Shown: positions 51,384-61,229, numbered from the stretch's first letter. The stretch is DNA of 64,000 nt from Myxococcus stipitatus (GCF_038561935.1 NZ_CP102770.1:7750001-7814000), one strand, 5' to 3'. A program made the numbers and translations. The notes: a model not told the origin generated them from the sequence alone.

Positions 51384-52751
51384 TCACAGCGCTCCGACCA
51401 GGCGTTTGAACGTGTCGCCCCGGTCCTCGAAGTTCTTGAACTGATCGTACGACGCACACGCGGGTGACAGCAGCACCGTCTCCCCCGCCTTCGCCAGCTC
51501 TCGCGCCTTCGTCACCGCCACCGCCAACGTCCCGCAGGCGTGCACCTGCGCGCGTCCCGCGTACGCCTGAGCCAGCACGTCCGCGTCCGCGCCGATGGTC
51601 AGCACGCCCTTCACCTTGCCCAGCCCCTCCTCCACCATGGGCGCGTACGGTGCGCCCTTGCCCTTGCCACCGGCAATCAGCCACAGGCCACTTCGGAAGG
51701 CCCTCAGCGCCACCAGCACCGAGTCCACGTTCGTGGCCTTCGAGTCGTTCACCCACTCCACCCCGTCCAACACCCGCACGCTCTCCAGCCGGTGCGGCAG
51801 GCCCGGGTAGCTGTCGAGCCCTGCCTGCACCGCGTCCGCCGACACGCCACCCAGTCGCGCCAGCAGCGTCGCCGCCATGGCGTTCTGCGCGTTGTGCGCG
51901 CCACGCAGCGCGCGGTTGTTCAGCCGGTAGTGCTCGCCCTGGAAGTCCAGCCGGAAGCCGCCCTCCTCCGCGACCGCCAGCCCCGCGAGCGTCGGCGCGG
52001 ACACCACCGGCTTGCCCGTCACGCTGAAGCCGTACACGGGGACCTTCGCCTGGCGCGCCAGCCCCATCACGTCCGCGTCGTCCGCGTTCACCACCGCGAA
52101 GTCTCCCGCGCGCTGGTGATGGAAGATGCGCGCCTTCGCCTCGCCGTAGGTCGAGTGGCTCGCGTACCGGTCCAGGTGGTCCGGCGTCAGGTTGAGGATG
52201 ACGGCGCCGCGCGGGCGCAGGCTCTGGATGCCCTCGAGCTGGAAGCTGGACAGCTCCACCACCAGCGCGTCCCAATCCCCGGGCGACATCGCCGCCTCGC
52301 TGAAGGGCCGGCCCAGGTTGCCACCCACGAAGGTACGACGGCCGCTCTTGGCGAACAGCTCCCCCGTCAGCGCCGTGGTGGTGCTCTTGCCGTTGGTGCC
52401 GGTGATGCCGAACAGCGGAACCGACTCCAGGAAGCGCGACGCCAGCTCCACCTCGCCCCAGACGGGCACGCCAGCCGCGGAGGCGGCCTTCAGCTCCGGG
52501 AGCGCCAGCGGCACGCCCGGGCTCACCACCACCAGGGCCTGCGACTCCAGCAGTCCCGCCGGTGCGGGCACCGTGACGAGCGTGGCCCCCAGCGACTTCA
52601 CCTCGCGGGCCACGTCTCCCAGCGCGTCCTCACCGCGAGCATCCAGCGCCGTGACGTGCGCGCCCTGCTGTCGCAACAAGCGCAGCGCCGCCACGCCGCT
52701 CTTCGCCAGCCCGTACACCAACACCTTCTGCCCGGACAGCGAGACCGTCAT
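51384..52751 (-). CDS. murD: UDP-MurNAc-L-alanine--D-glutamate ligase
   Basis: The 455-aa Mur ligase adds D-Glu. It contains VLVYGLAKSGVAALRLLRQQ, LFGITGTNGKSTTTALTGEL (ATP loop), LNLTPDHLDRYASHSTYGEA, GAHNAQNAMAATLLARLGG, VEWVNDSKATNVDSVLVAL and a C-terminal VLLSPACASYDQFKNFEDRG. All match MurD. It follows mraY by 24 bp and precedes ftsW by 4 bp. Confidence 0.97.
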   Translation of the reverse strand: MTVSLSGQKVLVYGLAKSGVAALRLLRQQGAHVTALDARGEDALGDVAREVKSLGATLVTVPAPAGLLESQALVVVSPGVPLALPELKAASAAGVPVWGEVELASRFLESVPLFGITGTNGKSTTTALTGELFAKSGRRTFVGGNLGRPFSEAAMSPGDWDALVVELSSFQLEGIQSLRPRGAVILNLTPDHLDRYASHSTYGEAKARIFHHQRAGDFAVVNADDADVMGLARQAKVPVYGFSVTGKPVVSAPTLAGLAVAEEGGFRLDFQGEHYRLNNRALRGAHNAQNAMAATLLARLGGVSADAVQAGLDSYPGLPHRLESVRVLDGVEWVNDSKATNVDSVLVALRAFRSGLWLIAGGKGKGAPYAPMVEEGLGKVKGVLTIGADADVLAQAYAGRAQVHACGTLAVAVTKARELAKAGETVLLSPACASYDQFKNFEDRGDTFKRLVGAL

Positions 52752-52775
52752 GGATGTGTCACCTCTCGAGGAGAT

Positions 52776-53954
52776 TCAGCGCAGCTTCAGCGATAGGAGC
52801 GCCACGCCACCACAGAGGATGGAGACGATCCAGAAACGGACGATGATCTTCGGCTCGGCCAGGCCCTTGAGCTCGAAGTGGTGATGCACGGGCGCCATCT
52901 TGAAGACGCGCTTGCCGGTCATCTTGAAGGAGGCCACCTGAATCATCACGCTCAGCGCCTCCGCGAAGAAGATGCCGTGGATGATGGCGGACACCACCTC
53001 GTTCTTGGACAGCACCGCCAGCGCGCCCAGCGCGCCCCCCAGCGCCAGCGAGCCGATGTCGCCCATGAAGACGGAGGCCGGGTAGGTGTTGAACCACAGG
53101 AACGAGATGCCCGCACCGACGATGGAGGCGCAGAACACCGCCAGCTCCGCGCCGCCCGGCACCTGGAGGATGCCCAGGTATTGATACAGCGGCGTCGCCA
53201 CCAGCTTCGTCGCCCCGCCCACCGTCACCGAGTCCGCGATGCTCAGCGTGGTGCCCGCCACGTAGCAGAGCACCGCGAAGGTGATGGCCGAGACAATCGT
53301 CGGGACGATGGCGAGTCCGTCCAGGCCATCGGTGAGGTTCACCGCGTTGGACGTGCCCACGATGACCAGCCACGCGAACACGACGTAGAACCAGCCCAGG
53401 TCCAGGTTGAACCAATGGGAGGGGATGAACGGCAGCGTCAGCCGCGTGTTGATGAGCAGCGTGGGACCGAATGAGCCATCCGGCTGCGTCCACGTCGTCA
53501 GGAGCCCGAAGACGGCCACCAGGTAGAAGAAGGTCTGCAGCGCCATCTTCTTGCGCCCGGCCAGGCCCTTCGAGTTGCGCTTGGACAGCTTGAGCCAGTC
53601 ATCCAGGAAGCCGATGAAGCCGTAGCCGAAGGTGAGCAGCAGCACCACCCAGATGACCCGGCTCTTCAGGTCCGCGAAGAGCAGCGTGCCCGCCGCGATG
53701 CAGATGAGGATGAGCGTGCCCCCCATGGTGGGCGTGCCCTTCTTCTTCTGATGCGAGTCCGGCGTGTTCTCGCGCACGTTGCTCTGCCCGTACTGATTCA
53801 GCCGCAGCCTGTCGATGAGGCGCGGACCGATCAGCATGCCCAGCACGAGCGCGAAGACTCCGGCGGCGATGATGCGGAAGGTGGGGTAGCGCAAGAAGTT
53901 GAGGATGCGCCCCGCCTCCGTGTTCTGGATGAGCTCGTAGAGCAGGTACAGCAC
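52776..53954 (-). CDS. mraY: Phospho-MurNAc-pentapeptide translocase
   Basis: The 392-aa polytopic enzyme makes lipid I from UDP-MurNAc-pentapeptide and undecaprenyl phosphate. It has QKKKGTPTMGGTLILICIAA, FIGFLDDWLKLSKRNSKGLA with the metal-binding Asp pair, GTSNAVNLTDGLDGLAIVPT, FLWFNTYPASVFMGDIGSLA, and VHHHFELKGLAEPKIIVRFW. About ten membrane helices are present. The start is GTG 53954, which overlaps the murF stop by one base (TAGTG), giving tight translational coupling. Confidence 0.96.
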   Translation of the reverse strand: MLYLLYELIQNTEAGRILNFLRYPTFRIIAAGVFALVLGMLIGPRLIDRLRLNQYGQSNVRENTPDSHQKKKGTPTMGGTLILICIAAGTLLFADLKSRVIWVVLLLTFGYGFIGFLDDWLKLSKRNSKGLAGRKKMALQTFFYLVAVFGLLTTWTQPDGSFGPTLLINTRLTLPFIPSHWFNLDLGWFYVVFAWLVIVGTSNAVNLTDGLDGLAIVPTIVSAITFAVLCYVAGTTLSIADSVTVGGATKLVATPLYQYLGILQVPGGAELAVFCASIVGAGISFLWFNTYPASVFMGDIGSLALGGALGALAVLSKNEVVSAIIHGIFFAEALSVMIQVASFKMTGKRVFKMAPVHHHFELKGLAEPKIIVRFWIVSILCGGVALLSLKLR

Positions 53955-55357
53955 TAGTGGTTTCCTCCGGAGGACGCGACCGTTCCCGTCAGGGCGGCCA
54001 CCACGCGCTCCAGCCGCATCCCGCGGCTCGCCTTCACCAGCACCACGTCCCGAGGCAGCAGCCGCGGCGTCAACCACGCCACCAGCGACTCCACCTCCGT
54101 GAAATGCGCCGCGGACTCACCCAGCCCCACGCGCTTGAATCCCTCGGCGGAGCGGGGACCGAAGAAGGCCACCAGCGCCGCCTTGCTCCCGGCGAGCTCG
54201 CCCAACCGCGCGTGCTCCTCCAGCTCCCCCGGGCCCAGCTCCAGCATGTCGCCCAGCACCGCCACCGCGCGGCCACCGGCCGTCACCAGCGTGCCCAGCG
54301 TCTCGAGCGCCGCGTCCATCGACGCGGGGTTCGCGTTGTAGCAGTCGTCAATCACCGTCACGCCGCCCCGCCCCTCCACCACGTTGAGGCGCCGCGAGTA
54401 CGGACGCGCCGTCTCCAGCCCCCGCACGCACTCCTCCGGCGTGTAGCCCAGCGCCAGCGCCACCGCGAAGGCCGCCGTGGCGTTCTGCGCGTTGTGCGGA
54501 CCGATGAAGGACAGGCGCACGGGCCACTCGCGGCCCAGGTGGCGCACCGTGGCCACCATGCCCTCGAGCCCCTTCGTCTCCACCGAGACCAGCCGCACGT
54601 CGGCGCTCTCGGCGCGGCCGAACGTCAGCCGGTTCGCCGAGCTGCGCTCCGCCTGGGCGGGGATGAGCGCGTCATCCACGTTGACCACGATGGTGGTCCC
54701 CGCGCCCATCTCCTGGAACATCTCTCCCTCGGCGTTCGCCACGCCCTGAAGACTGCCCAGGCCCTCCAGGTGCTCCGGCTGGACGACGGTGATGACACCC
54801 GCGTCCGGCTGGACGACCCGGGTGAGTCGCTCGATTTCGCCGGGCCGGTTCATCCCCACCTCGATGACCGCCGCCACGTGCTGGGGCTCCAGCCGGAACA
54901 GTGTCAGGGGGACACCGATTTCGTTGTTGAAGTTGCCTTCCGTCTTCAGCGCCGGCCCGCGCGTGGCCAGGATGGCGCCCACCATCTCCTTGGTGGTCGT
55001 CTTCCCGTTGGAGCCGCCCACCGCGCAGACGGGGATGCGGAAGCGCTGACGGTGGTGGCGGCCCAGGGCCCCCAACGCCATCAACGTGTCGTCGACTTCA
55101 TAGAGGACGAAGCCCACCGGCAGCGCCGGGAGGGCACGTCCCTTCGCCACCACCGCGGCCGCGGCGCCACCCCGGGCCGCCGCGTCCACGAAGGTGTGCG
55201 CATCGAAGCGCTCCCCCACCAGGGCCACGAAGAGGCAGCCCTGGGTGAGCGTGCGCGTATCGGTGCAGACCGCCTCGAAGACGGCCGGCCCGGAGCCTCC
55301 ACGCCGGGTCGCCCCGGTCGCCTGCACCACCTCTTCGTCGCTGAATCGAGCTGCCAT
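53954..55357 (-). CDS. murF: UDP-MurNAc-tripeptide--D-alanyl-D-alanine ligase
   Basis: The 467-aa Mur ligase adds D-Ala-D-Ala made by Ddl. It shows DTRTLTQGCLFVALVGERFD, VCAVGGSNGKTTTKEMVGAI (ATP loop), EVGMNRPGEIERLTRVVQPD, LSFIGPHNAQNATAAFAVAL and VIDDCYNANPASMDAALETL. Length and motifs fit. It starts 33 bp after murE and overlaps mraY by 1 bp. Confidence 0.96.
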   Translation of the reverse strand: MAARFSDEEVVQATGATRRGGSGPAVFEAVCTDTRTLTQGCLFVALVGERFDAHTFVDAAARGGAAAAVVAKGRALPALPVGFVLYEVDDTLMALGALGRHHRQRFRIPVCAVGGSNGKTTTKEMVGAILATRGPALKTEGNFNNEIGVPLTLFRLEPQHVAAVIEVGMNRPGEIERLTRVVQPDAGVITVVQPEHLEGLGSLQGVANAEGEMFQEMGAGTTIVVNVDDALIPAQAERSSANRLTFGRAESADVRLVSVETKGLEGMVATVRHLGREWPVRLSFIGPHNAQNATAAFAVALALGYTPEECVRGLETARPYSRRLNVVEGRGGVTVIDDCYNANPASMDAALETLGTLVTAGGRAVAVLGDMLELGPGELEEHARLGELAGSKAALVAFFGPRSAEGFKRVGLGESAAHFTEVESLVAWLTPRLLPRDVVLVKASRGMRLERVVAALTGTVASSGGNH

Positions 55358-55390
55358 ACGGGTGAGGGAGTCCGGGCCGCGCCGCCTTCG

Positions 55391-56914
55391 TCAGCCGGGA
55401 GTGCGGTTCGCCAACGCCTTCGCCGCCGCCTGGCGGTCATCGAAGTTGTGCTTCTCCTGGCCCACCTGCTGGTAGGTCTCGTGGCCCTTGCCCGCGATGA
55501 GGACGACATCGTCCGCCGTCGCCAGGCCGATGGCCTGCTCGATGGCCGCGCGTCGGTCCGCGTCCACCAGGTAGCCCTTCTCGCCAGACTTCGCCTTGCC
55601 CGCGGAGATGCGGCGCAGTCCGCCCTTCTCCAGGCCCGGCGTCACCTGGCTGATGATCTCATCCGGGTCCTCGGTGCGGGGGTTGTCGCTGGTGATGACG
55701 GCCAGGTCCGCGGCCTCCGCGGCCACCGCGCCCATCAGCGGACGCTTGCCCTTGTCCCGGTCTCCACCGCAGCCGAAGACGACGATGACGCGGCCCTTGG
55801 CCAGCGAACGCGAGGCCTCCAGCGCGCGCTTGAGCGCGTCGTCCGTGTGCGCGTAGTCCACCAGCACCGCGGGCGCACCCGCCGGGCCGTAGTTCTCCAC
55901 GCGCTCCATGCGGCCTTCCACCGGCGTCATCCGCTCGATGCCGACCTTCACGTCGCTGCGCGAGAAGCCCGCGCCGATGCCGATGCCCACCGCCAGGAGG
56001 ATGTTCTCCAGGTTGTGGGGCCCCAGGAGCTTGCTCTTGAGCGCGATGTCACCCGAGGGCGTCTTCAGCGTGCCGGTGATGCCGGACAGCGAGAAGGTCA
56101 CGTCCGCGGCGGAGATCTCCCCGTTGCCCTGGCGGCTGAACTTCCACGCCATGCGCTTCTGGCCACGCAGCTCGTTGTAGATGCGGCTGGCGTAGGTGTC
56201 GTCGCCGTTCACCACCGCGACGCCCGAGGAGGACAGGTTCTCCGCGAAGAGCTTCCGCTTCGCCTGGAAGTAGTCCTCCATGTCCTTGTGGTAGTCTAGG
56301 TGGTCCCGGCTCAGGTTGCTGAAGCCCGCGGCCTTGAAGGTGAGCCCGTGCACTCGCTCCTGCGCGAGCGCGTGGCTGGAGACCTCCATCACCACCGTCT
56401 CCACCCCCGCGTCCACCATCTCCCGGAAGATGCGGTGCAACTCCAGCGCATCCGGGGTGGTGTTCGCGGTGGACACCGTCTTGCCACCGAACTTGTAGCC
56501 CAGCGTCCCGATGACACCGGTGGACTGATAGGCCGCCGTGCTCATCGCCTCCAGGAGATACGTCGTCGTGGTCTTCCCGTTGGTGCCCGTGACGCCCAGG
56601 AGCGTCAGCTTGTCGGCCGGGCGGCCATGGAAGTTCGCGGCGATGAGCGCCAGCGCCTTGCGCGCGCTGCCCACCTTGAAGAAGGGCACCTGCGAGGAAG
56701 GCACCGGCTTCTCGGAGACCACCGCCACGGCACCCCGTGACACGGCCTCGCCGATGAACTGGGCACCGTCCTCCTTGGTGCCGGGAATGGCGATAAACAA
56801 GTCGCCAGGCTTCACACGCCGCGAGTCCTGGGTCACACCGGTGACGTCGACCGCGGAACGACCGCCCGAGGTCTGCTCGGCACCACACCCTGCGAGGACA
56901 TCCGTCAGCTTCAT
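55391..56914 (-). CDS. murE: UDP-MurNAc-dipeptide--2,6-diaminopimelate ligase
   Basis: The 507-aa Mur ligase adds the third residue of the stem peptide. It has DSRRVKPGDLFIAIPGTKED, LGVTGTNGKTTTTYLLEAMS (ATP loop), FSNLSRDHLDYHKDMEDYFQ and VLVDYAHTDDALKRALEASR. The specificity motif DNPR is present in VITSDNPRTEDPDEI, predicting meso-diaminopimelate rather than L-lysine, as expected for a Gram-negative. It lies 51 bp after ftsI. Confidence 0.96.
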   Translation of the reverse strand: MKLTDVLAGCGAEQTSGGRSAVDVTGVTQDSRRVKPGDLFIAIPGTKEDGAQFIGEAVSRGAVAVVSEKPVPSSQVPFFKVGSARKALALIAANFHGRPADKLTLLGVTGTNGKTTTTYLLEAMSTAAYQSTGVIGTLGYKFGGKTVSTANTTPDALELHRIFREMVDAGVETVVMEVSSHALAQERVHGLTFKAAGFSNLSRDHLDYHKDMEDYFQAKRKLFAENLSSSGVAVVNGDDTYASRIYNELRGQKRMAWKFSRQGNGEISAADVTFSLSGITGTLKTPSGDIALKSKLLGPHNLENILLAVGIGIGAGFSRSDVKVGIERMTPVEGRMERVENYGPAGAPAVLVDYAHTDDALKRALEASRSLAKGRVIVVFGCGGDRDKGKRPLMGAVAAEAADLAVITSDNPRTEDPDEIISQVTPGLEKGGLRRISAGKAKSGEKGYLVDADRRAAIEQAIGLATADDVVLIAGKGHETYQQVGQEKHNFDDRQAAAKALANRTPG

Positions 56915-56965
56915 CTCTTCCCCTTCACACGCATTGCAAGCACGGGGCCTGGAGTCAGCGCGGCC

Positions 56966-58984
56966 TTATTGCCGCGCCGCCAGCTCCAGCGTCACCCGGG
57001 CCCCCTTCTCCACCAGCGAGCCGGCGGCGGGGGTTTGAGACACCACACGTCCACTTCCCTGTACCTGTGGCTCCAGTGCCGCGGCGAGCAGCTTCACCAC
57101 GGCCTCACGGCCACCGGCGCCCTGGACGTCCGGCACACGCACCGTGCCGAGGTCAGGGCTCTCCGAATCCGCCTCCACCAACACCGGCCGGACGGGCTCG
57201 GTGGCCTTGGCCACCGGCTTCGCCGCGGCAGGCGCGGAGGATGCGGCGGCCACGACTCCCCCAGGTGCCGCCGTCCGAGACGGAGGCACGGCCAGGTGAG
57301 CCATGGCGGCGGTCGCAATTTCCTTGAAAGCAGGGGCAGCCACGAACCCCCCGTACACGTCTGTCTTGGGTTCGTCCACCACCACGAGAATGACGATGCG
57401 AGGATCCTCGGCCGGCACCATGCCGACAAAGGAACCGATGCGCTTGTCCGAGTAGCCACGCGCCACCGGGTCCGCCTTCTGAGCGGTGCCCGTCTTGCCT
57501 GCCACCCGGTACTCCTCCATGAAGGCGCGCGTCGCGGTGCCACCCTTGCCCACCACGGACTCGAGCATGCCCACGACCTCCCGCGCCACCTTCGCGGACA
57601 CCGCCCGGCGGACTTCCGTGGGGCGGTTCTCCAACAGCACGACTCCGTCAGGGTCCACCACCTTCGACACCAGGTAGGGACGCATCAGCACGCCATCGTT
57701 GGCCAGCGCACCAATGCCGGCCGCAATCTGAACCGCGGTGGCCGTCATGCCCTGACCGAAGGACTGGGTGGCCAGGGAGACCTCCGCCTTCGGGAAGGGG
57801 ATGACACCCCGGCCCTCGCCCGGCAGGGACAGCCCGGTGCGCTCGGCGAAGCCGAAGGCATGGTAGCCGGCCACCATCTTCTCGCGCCCCAGCACCTGGG
57901 CCATCTTCGCCATGCAGATATTGGAGGAGGTCCGGAGGATGTCCCGCGGGGCCAGCCACCCGTGGGAGCCATGGTCATTGATGGTGTGGCGGCCCACCCG
58001 CCAGGCGCCATTCTCGCAGAAGAAGACGCTCTCAGGCGTTATCGCCTTCTGGTCCAGCGCGGTTGCGACCACCAGCGGTTTGAGCGTGGAGCCGGGCTCG
58101 AAGGTGTCCAGGGCGGCGCGGTTGCGCATCCCGGCGCGGGAGCTGGACTCCGGGGTGTTGGGGTTGAAGCGCGGGTAGTTGGCCAGCGCCAGCAGCTCGC
58201 CCGTCTTCGGGTCCAACGCCACCACCATGCCGGCGACGCCCTTGGCGTCCTCCACGGCCTTGGCCAGGGCCTTCTCCGCCACGTACTGCAGGTGCCTGTC
58301 CAGCGTCAGCGTCACGGCCGCGCCCTGGCGCTGGAGCGGATCCAACGCGCCCTGCACCAGCAGCTTGCGGCCCTTGGCGTCGCGGAAGCCCGACATGCGG
58401 GAGTTCTGTCCGGACAGCTCGTCCTCGAAGGCGAGCTCCAGGCCCTCCAGGCCCTTGCCGTCCAGGCCCACGGTGCCCACCACGTGCGCGCCCAGCTCGC
58501 GCTGCGGATAGAAGCGCTTGGGCTCCTTGGTGAAGCCCAGCCCTGGCAGGCCCAGGCCCTTCACCGCCGCCACTTCCTGGGGCTTGGCCTGGCGCTTCAC
58601 CCACGCGAAGCGCTTGGCCCGCGACAGACGCGCGGTCAGCTCCTCCGCGTCCATCTTCAGCACCTTGGCCATGGCGCGCGCGGACTGGCGCACGTCGGGC
58701 AGCATGGACGGGTCCACCCAGATGGAGTCCACCTCCACGCTCTGGGCCAGCGGCGCACCGCGCCGGTCGAAGATGTCGCCGCGGCGGGCCGGAATCTCGA
58801 TCTGGCGGACGTACTGGTCCTGGGCCATCCCGCGCAGCTTCTCCTGCTCGAACACCTGGAGCTGCACGGCGCGGCCGAAGGCAACCCCCAGAAGGAGCAG
58901 GAAGAGGCCGAACAGCAGCTGCACGCGCAGCTTCAGGCCCTTCGCGTTGGGCTCGGGAGCCCGGGTCGCCTTGAAATCCCTCAC
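56966..58984 (-). CDS. ftsI: Septal penicillin-binding protein FtsI (PBP3) with PASTA domain
   Basis: The 672-aa transpeptidase has an N-terminal membrane helix (VQLLFGLFLLLLGVAFGRAV), a dimerisation domain (IEIPARRGDIFDRRGAPLAQ), and the penicillin-binding domain. Active-site blocks are the serine of GSTLKPLV, SSNICMAKM and AGKTGTAQKADP. The C-terminus carries one PASTA domain (VRVPDVQGAGGREAVVKLLA), more typical of Gram-positive or sporulation PBPs than of Gram-negative PBP3. The start is GTG 58984, overlapping ftsL by 4 bp. It works with FtsW in septal cross-linking. Confidence 0.95.
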   Translation of the reverse strand: MRDFKATRAPEPNAKGLKLRVQLLFGLFLLLLGVAFGRAVQLQVFEQEKLRGMAQDQYVRQIEIPARRGDIFDRRGAPLAQSVEVDSIWVDPSMLPDVRQSARAMAKVLKMDAEELTARLSRAKRFAWVKRQAKPQEVAAVKGLGLPGLGFTKEPKRFYPQRELGAHVVGTVGLDGKGLEGLELAFEDELSGQNSRMSGFRDAKGRKLLVQGALDPLQRQGAAVTLTLDRHLQYVAEKALAKAVEDAKGVAGMVVALDPKTGELLALANYPRFNPNTPESSSRAGMRNRAALDTFEPGSTLKPLVVATALDQKAITPESVFFCENGAWRVGRHTINDHGSHGWLAPRDILRTSSNICMAKMAQVLGREKMVAGYHAFGFAERTGLSLPGEGRGVIPFPKAEVSLATQSFGQGMTATAVQIAAGIGALANDGVLMRPYLVSKVVDPDGVVLLENRPTEVRRAVSAKVAREVVGMLESVVGKGGTATRAFMEEYRVAGKTGTAQKADPVARGYSDKRIGSFVGMVPAEDPRIVILVVVDEPKTDVYGGFVAAPAFKEIATAAMAHLAVPPSRTAAPGGVVAAASSAPAAAKPVAKATEPVRPVLVEADSESPDLGTVRVPDVQGAGGREAVVKLLAAALEPQVQGSGRVVSQTPAAGSLVEKGARVTLELAARQ

Positions 58985-59385
58985 CGCCCGGCGCCTCCGC
59001 GTCCCGCCACCCGAACGCCGGGCTTGTCCTGGGACGGGGCAGACGCGGACGCACTGCCGCGCGCGGGCTTGTCCGCGCTCAGCGACACCACCGCGCTGCC
59101 GGCGGGCATGGCCATGCCCAGCTGCTCGCGGGCCACGCGCTCCAGACGGCCCGGGGCCTTGAGCGTGGCCAGCTCCAGCTTAAGGCGATCATTCTCCCGC
59201 GTGAGCGAGCGGCTCTCCGCCTCCGCGCGAGACAGGCGGTAGCCCATGTCCACCACCATCACCCGGCTGGTGACGTGGAGGATGCCCACCGCCGCGAAGA
59301 GGGCGAACAGGAGGACGGCCGGCAACAGGTGCATCAGCACGCCCGCCACCGACACGGAGCCACGCTGGGACGACGCCTTGCTCAT
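58981..59385 (-). CDS. ftsL: Cell-division protein FtsL
   Basis: The 134-aa protein has one membrane helix ([20 protein letters not shown]), then a periplasmic coiled coil ([40 protein letters not shown]), the typical FtsL layout, and a Pro/Ser-rich tail. It assembles with FtsB and FtsQ to activate FtsWI. ATG 59385 overlaps the rsmH stop by 4 bp, and its stop overlaps ftsI. Sequence conservation of FtsL is low; position and topology support the call. Confidence 0.85.
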   Translation of the reverse strand: MSKASSQRGSVSVAGVLMHLLPAVLLFALFAAVGILHVTSRVMVVDMGYRLSRAEAESRSLTRENDRLKLELATLKAPGRLERVAREQLGMAMPAGSAVVSLSADKPARGSASASAPSQDKPGVRVAGRGGAGR

Positions 59386-60302
59386 CGCACTTTCTCCACC
59401 ACGCGCAGGTGCGCGCTCCGAGAGCGGGGATTGACCTCCACCTCTTCCTCCGAGGCGGCCACGGCCTTCTTCGTCACGACGGTGAAGTTCCCCACGTAGC
59501 CACAGGCACAGACGGGCAGGCCCGGTGGGCAGGTGCAGCGGCCCTCCAGCGCGCGGAACGCCTCCTTCACCTTGCGGTCCTCCAGCGAGTGGAAGGAGAT
59601 GACCGCCGCGCGGCCTCCCACCTTCAGCAGCGAGGGCAGCGCGGACAGCAGCGAGTCGAGCGCCTCCAGCTCCTGGTTGACCGCCATGCGCAGCGCCTGG
59701 AACGTCCGGGTGGCCACATGGATGCGCGTGGGCCACGCCTTGCGAGGCACCGCGCGCTTGACGACCTCCGCCGCCTCCAGCGTGCGCGTGGGCAGCGCGC
59801 GCTTGAGCTCGCGGGCGATGGGCCGCGCGAACGGCTCTTCACCGTATTCCTTCAGGATGCGCACGAGCTCCTGCTCGTCGGTGGAGGCGATGAGCTCCGC
59901 AGCCGTGAGGCCGTCCGCCCCCATGCGCATGTCCAGCGGGCCGTCCTTGGAGAAGGAGAAGCCGCGCTCGGCGACGTCGAGCTGGGGCGAGGACACGCCC
60001 AGGTCCACCAGCACGCCATCCACGGGCATCAGGTCCGAGGCCACCCGAGGCAGGTCCGCGAAGTTGCCCTCGCGCCCCTGGAAGCGGGGGTTGGGCCCCA
60101 GACGGGAGGTGGCCGCCGCGAGCGCCACCGGGTCGCGGTCCACGCCCACCACGGACGCGCCTTGAGCCAGGAGCGCCTCCGTGTGGCCGCCACCACCCAG
60201 TGTGCCGTCGATGATCACCTTCCCCGCTCCTGGCCGAAGCAACTCGACCGCTTCACGCAGCAAGACGGTGTGGTGCTGGAAGTCCGAGGCCCCCACGAGC
60301 AC
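59382..60302 (-). CDS. rsmH: 16S rRNA C1402 N4-methyltransferase
   Basis: The 306-aa SAM-dependent enzyme methylates C1402 of 16S rRNA. It has [40 protein letters not shown] (SAM site), [40 protein letters not shown], and [20 protein letters not shown]. All are normal. The start is GTG 60302, immediately after the stop of the STAS gene (TGAGTG), so translation is probably coupled. Confidence 0.96.
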   Translation of the reverse strand: MLVGASDFQHHTVLLREAVELLRPGAGKVIIDGTLGGGGHTEALLAQGASVVGVDRDPVALAAATSRLGPNPRFQGREGNFADLPRVASDLMPVDGVLVDLGVSSPQLDVAERGFSFSKDGPLDMRMGADGLTAAELIASTDEQELVRILKEYGEEPFARPIARELKRALPTRTLEAAEVVKRAVPRKAWPTRIHVATRTFQALRMAVNQELEALDSLLSALPSLLKVGGRAAVISFHSLEDRKVKEAFRALEGRCTCPPGLPVCACGYVGNFTVVTKKAVAASEEEVEVNPRSRSAHLRVVEKVR

Positions 60303-60689
60303 TCAGACGAAGGGAGCCCGCGCGAGCGCGAAGGCGGCGCGTGCATCGTTCATGTGCGGGTAGATTTCAAACGCGTCGTGCGCGCCGGCGGCCCGGAAGA
60401 TGGCGGCCAGGTACGGAGACAGACCAGACAGCTTGAGGTCGCCTCCCGCGCGGCGCAGCGCCTCGGCGCGGGACATCAGCGGCTTGACGCCCCGGTAGTT
60501 GAGGTGCCCCACCTCGGACAGGTCCAGCACCACCTGACGCATCCCGCGGTGCATGCGCTGGGTGAGTTCGTCGCACAGCTTCACCAGGTCCTGCTCGTCG
60601 AGCTCGCCCTCCAGCATGAGCGTCTCCACACGCTCCGCGCCCACCACCGCGCTGGTCGCCCTCCGCCGTACCTCCAGAACCTGATTCAT
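60303..60689 (-). CDS. STAS-domain protein inserted between mraZ and rsmH
   Basis: The 128-aa protein has a STAS (SpoIIAA-like) fold: VETLMLEGELDEQDLVKLCD, RQVVLDLSEVGHLNYRGVKP and GGDLKLSGLSPYLAAIFRAA. In anti-sigma antagonists the stretch D-S-S-G carries a serine that is phosphorylated; here it reads N-Y-R-G, so the regulatory serine is absent. The protein may be a constitutively active or scaffold-type STAS rather than a phospho-switch. It lies 46 bp downstream of mraZ and abuts rsmH without a gap, so it belongs to the dcw operon. The usual dcw clusters go straight from mraZ to rsmH. Confidence 0.88.
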   Translation of the reverse strand: MNQVLEVRRRATSAVVGAERVETLMLEGELDEQDLVKLCDELTQRMHRGMRQVVLDLSEVGHLNYRGVKPLMSRAEALRRAGGDLKLSGLSPYLAAIFRAAGAHDAFEIYPHMNDARAAFALARAPFV

Positions 60690-60735
60690 ACGCGTACCAC
60701 CCTCTCGGGACTCACGCCTTCTGTCGACTTTCCGG

Positions 60736-61188
60736 CTACGCGTGCCGCAGCTCGGAGAGCACCTTCATCACGTCCGCGGAGGTCGCTTCCTGGCGGGCCT
60801 CTTCCTGGGCCTTCGCCCAGCCCTCGCGGCTCCACAGCTCGATGACCTTCACCATCCCCGCCCACACCACGTCCTTCTCCAACCCCGCATAGCTTCGAAG
60901 TGAGGGGGGGATGAGCAGGCGGCCCAGCCTGTCCAACGGGCACTCCTGCGCGCTCGCCACATACAGGCGCATCAGCGTCTTCACCCCGGGCTCCATGGGG
61001 TTGCGCCGCGCGAGAGACGCCTCGAGCGCCTCCCACTCCCGCACCGGGTAGGCGTGGAGGCACCGGTCCAGGGCTGTCGTGATGATGAGCCGCTCGTCAT
61101 ACGCCCCGACCAGGGTTTCCCGGAGCTTCGCCGGGAGGCTCGTCCGCCCCTTCGCGTCGATCTGGTGCTCATAGACGCCTCGGAACAC
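60736..61188 (-). CDS. mraZ: Transcriptional regulator MraZ
   Basis: The 150-aa protein has two SpoVT/AbrB-like repeats: [20 protein letters not shown] with [11 protein letters not shown], and [20 protein letters not shown]. These carry the DxxGR signatures. MraZ forms oligomeric rings that bind TGGGN-type direct repeats and repress the dcw promoter in E. coli. The gene is first in the cluster, and a promoter and matching repeats lie just upstream (61230-61294), indicating autoregulation. Confidence 0.96.
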   Translation of the reverse strand: MFRGVYEHQIDAKGRTSLPAKLRETLVGAYDERLIITTALDRCLHAYPVREWEALEASLARRNPMEPGVKTLMRLYVASAQECPLDRLGRLLIPPSLRSYAGLEKDVVWAGMVKVIELWSREGWAKAQEEARQEATSADVMKVLSELRHA

Positions 61189-61229
61189 AGGGGACGATCC
61201 ACCTTTTCAGCCCACGAAGGGATGAAGCT

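Noticed and set aside
53957-56299. A plus-strand 780-codon open frame across murF and murE
   Set aside because: It is antisense to two well-conserved Mur ligases, has Arg/His/Gln-rich composition and no recognisable domain.
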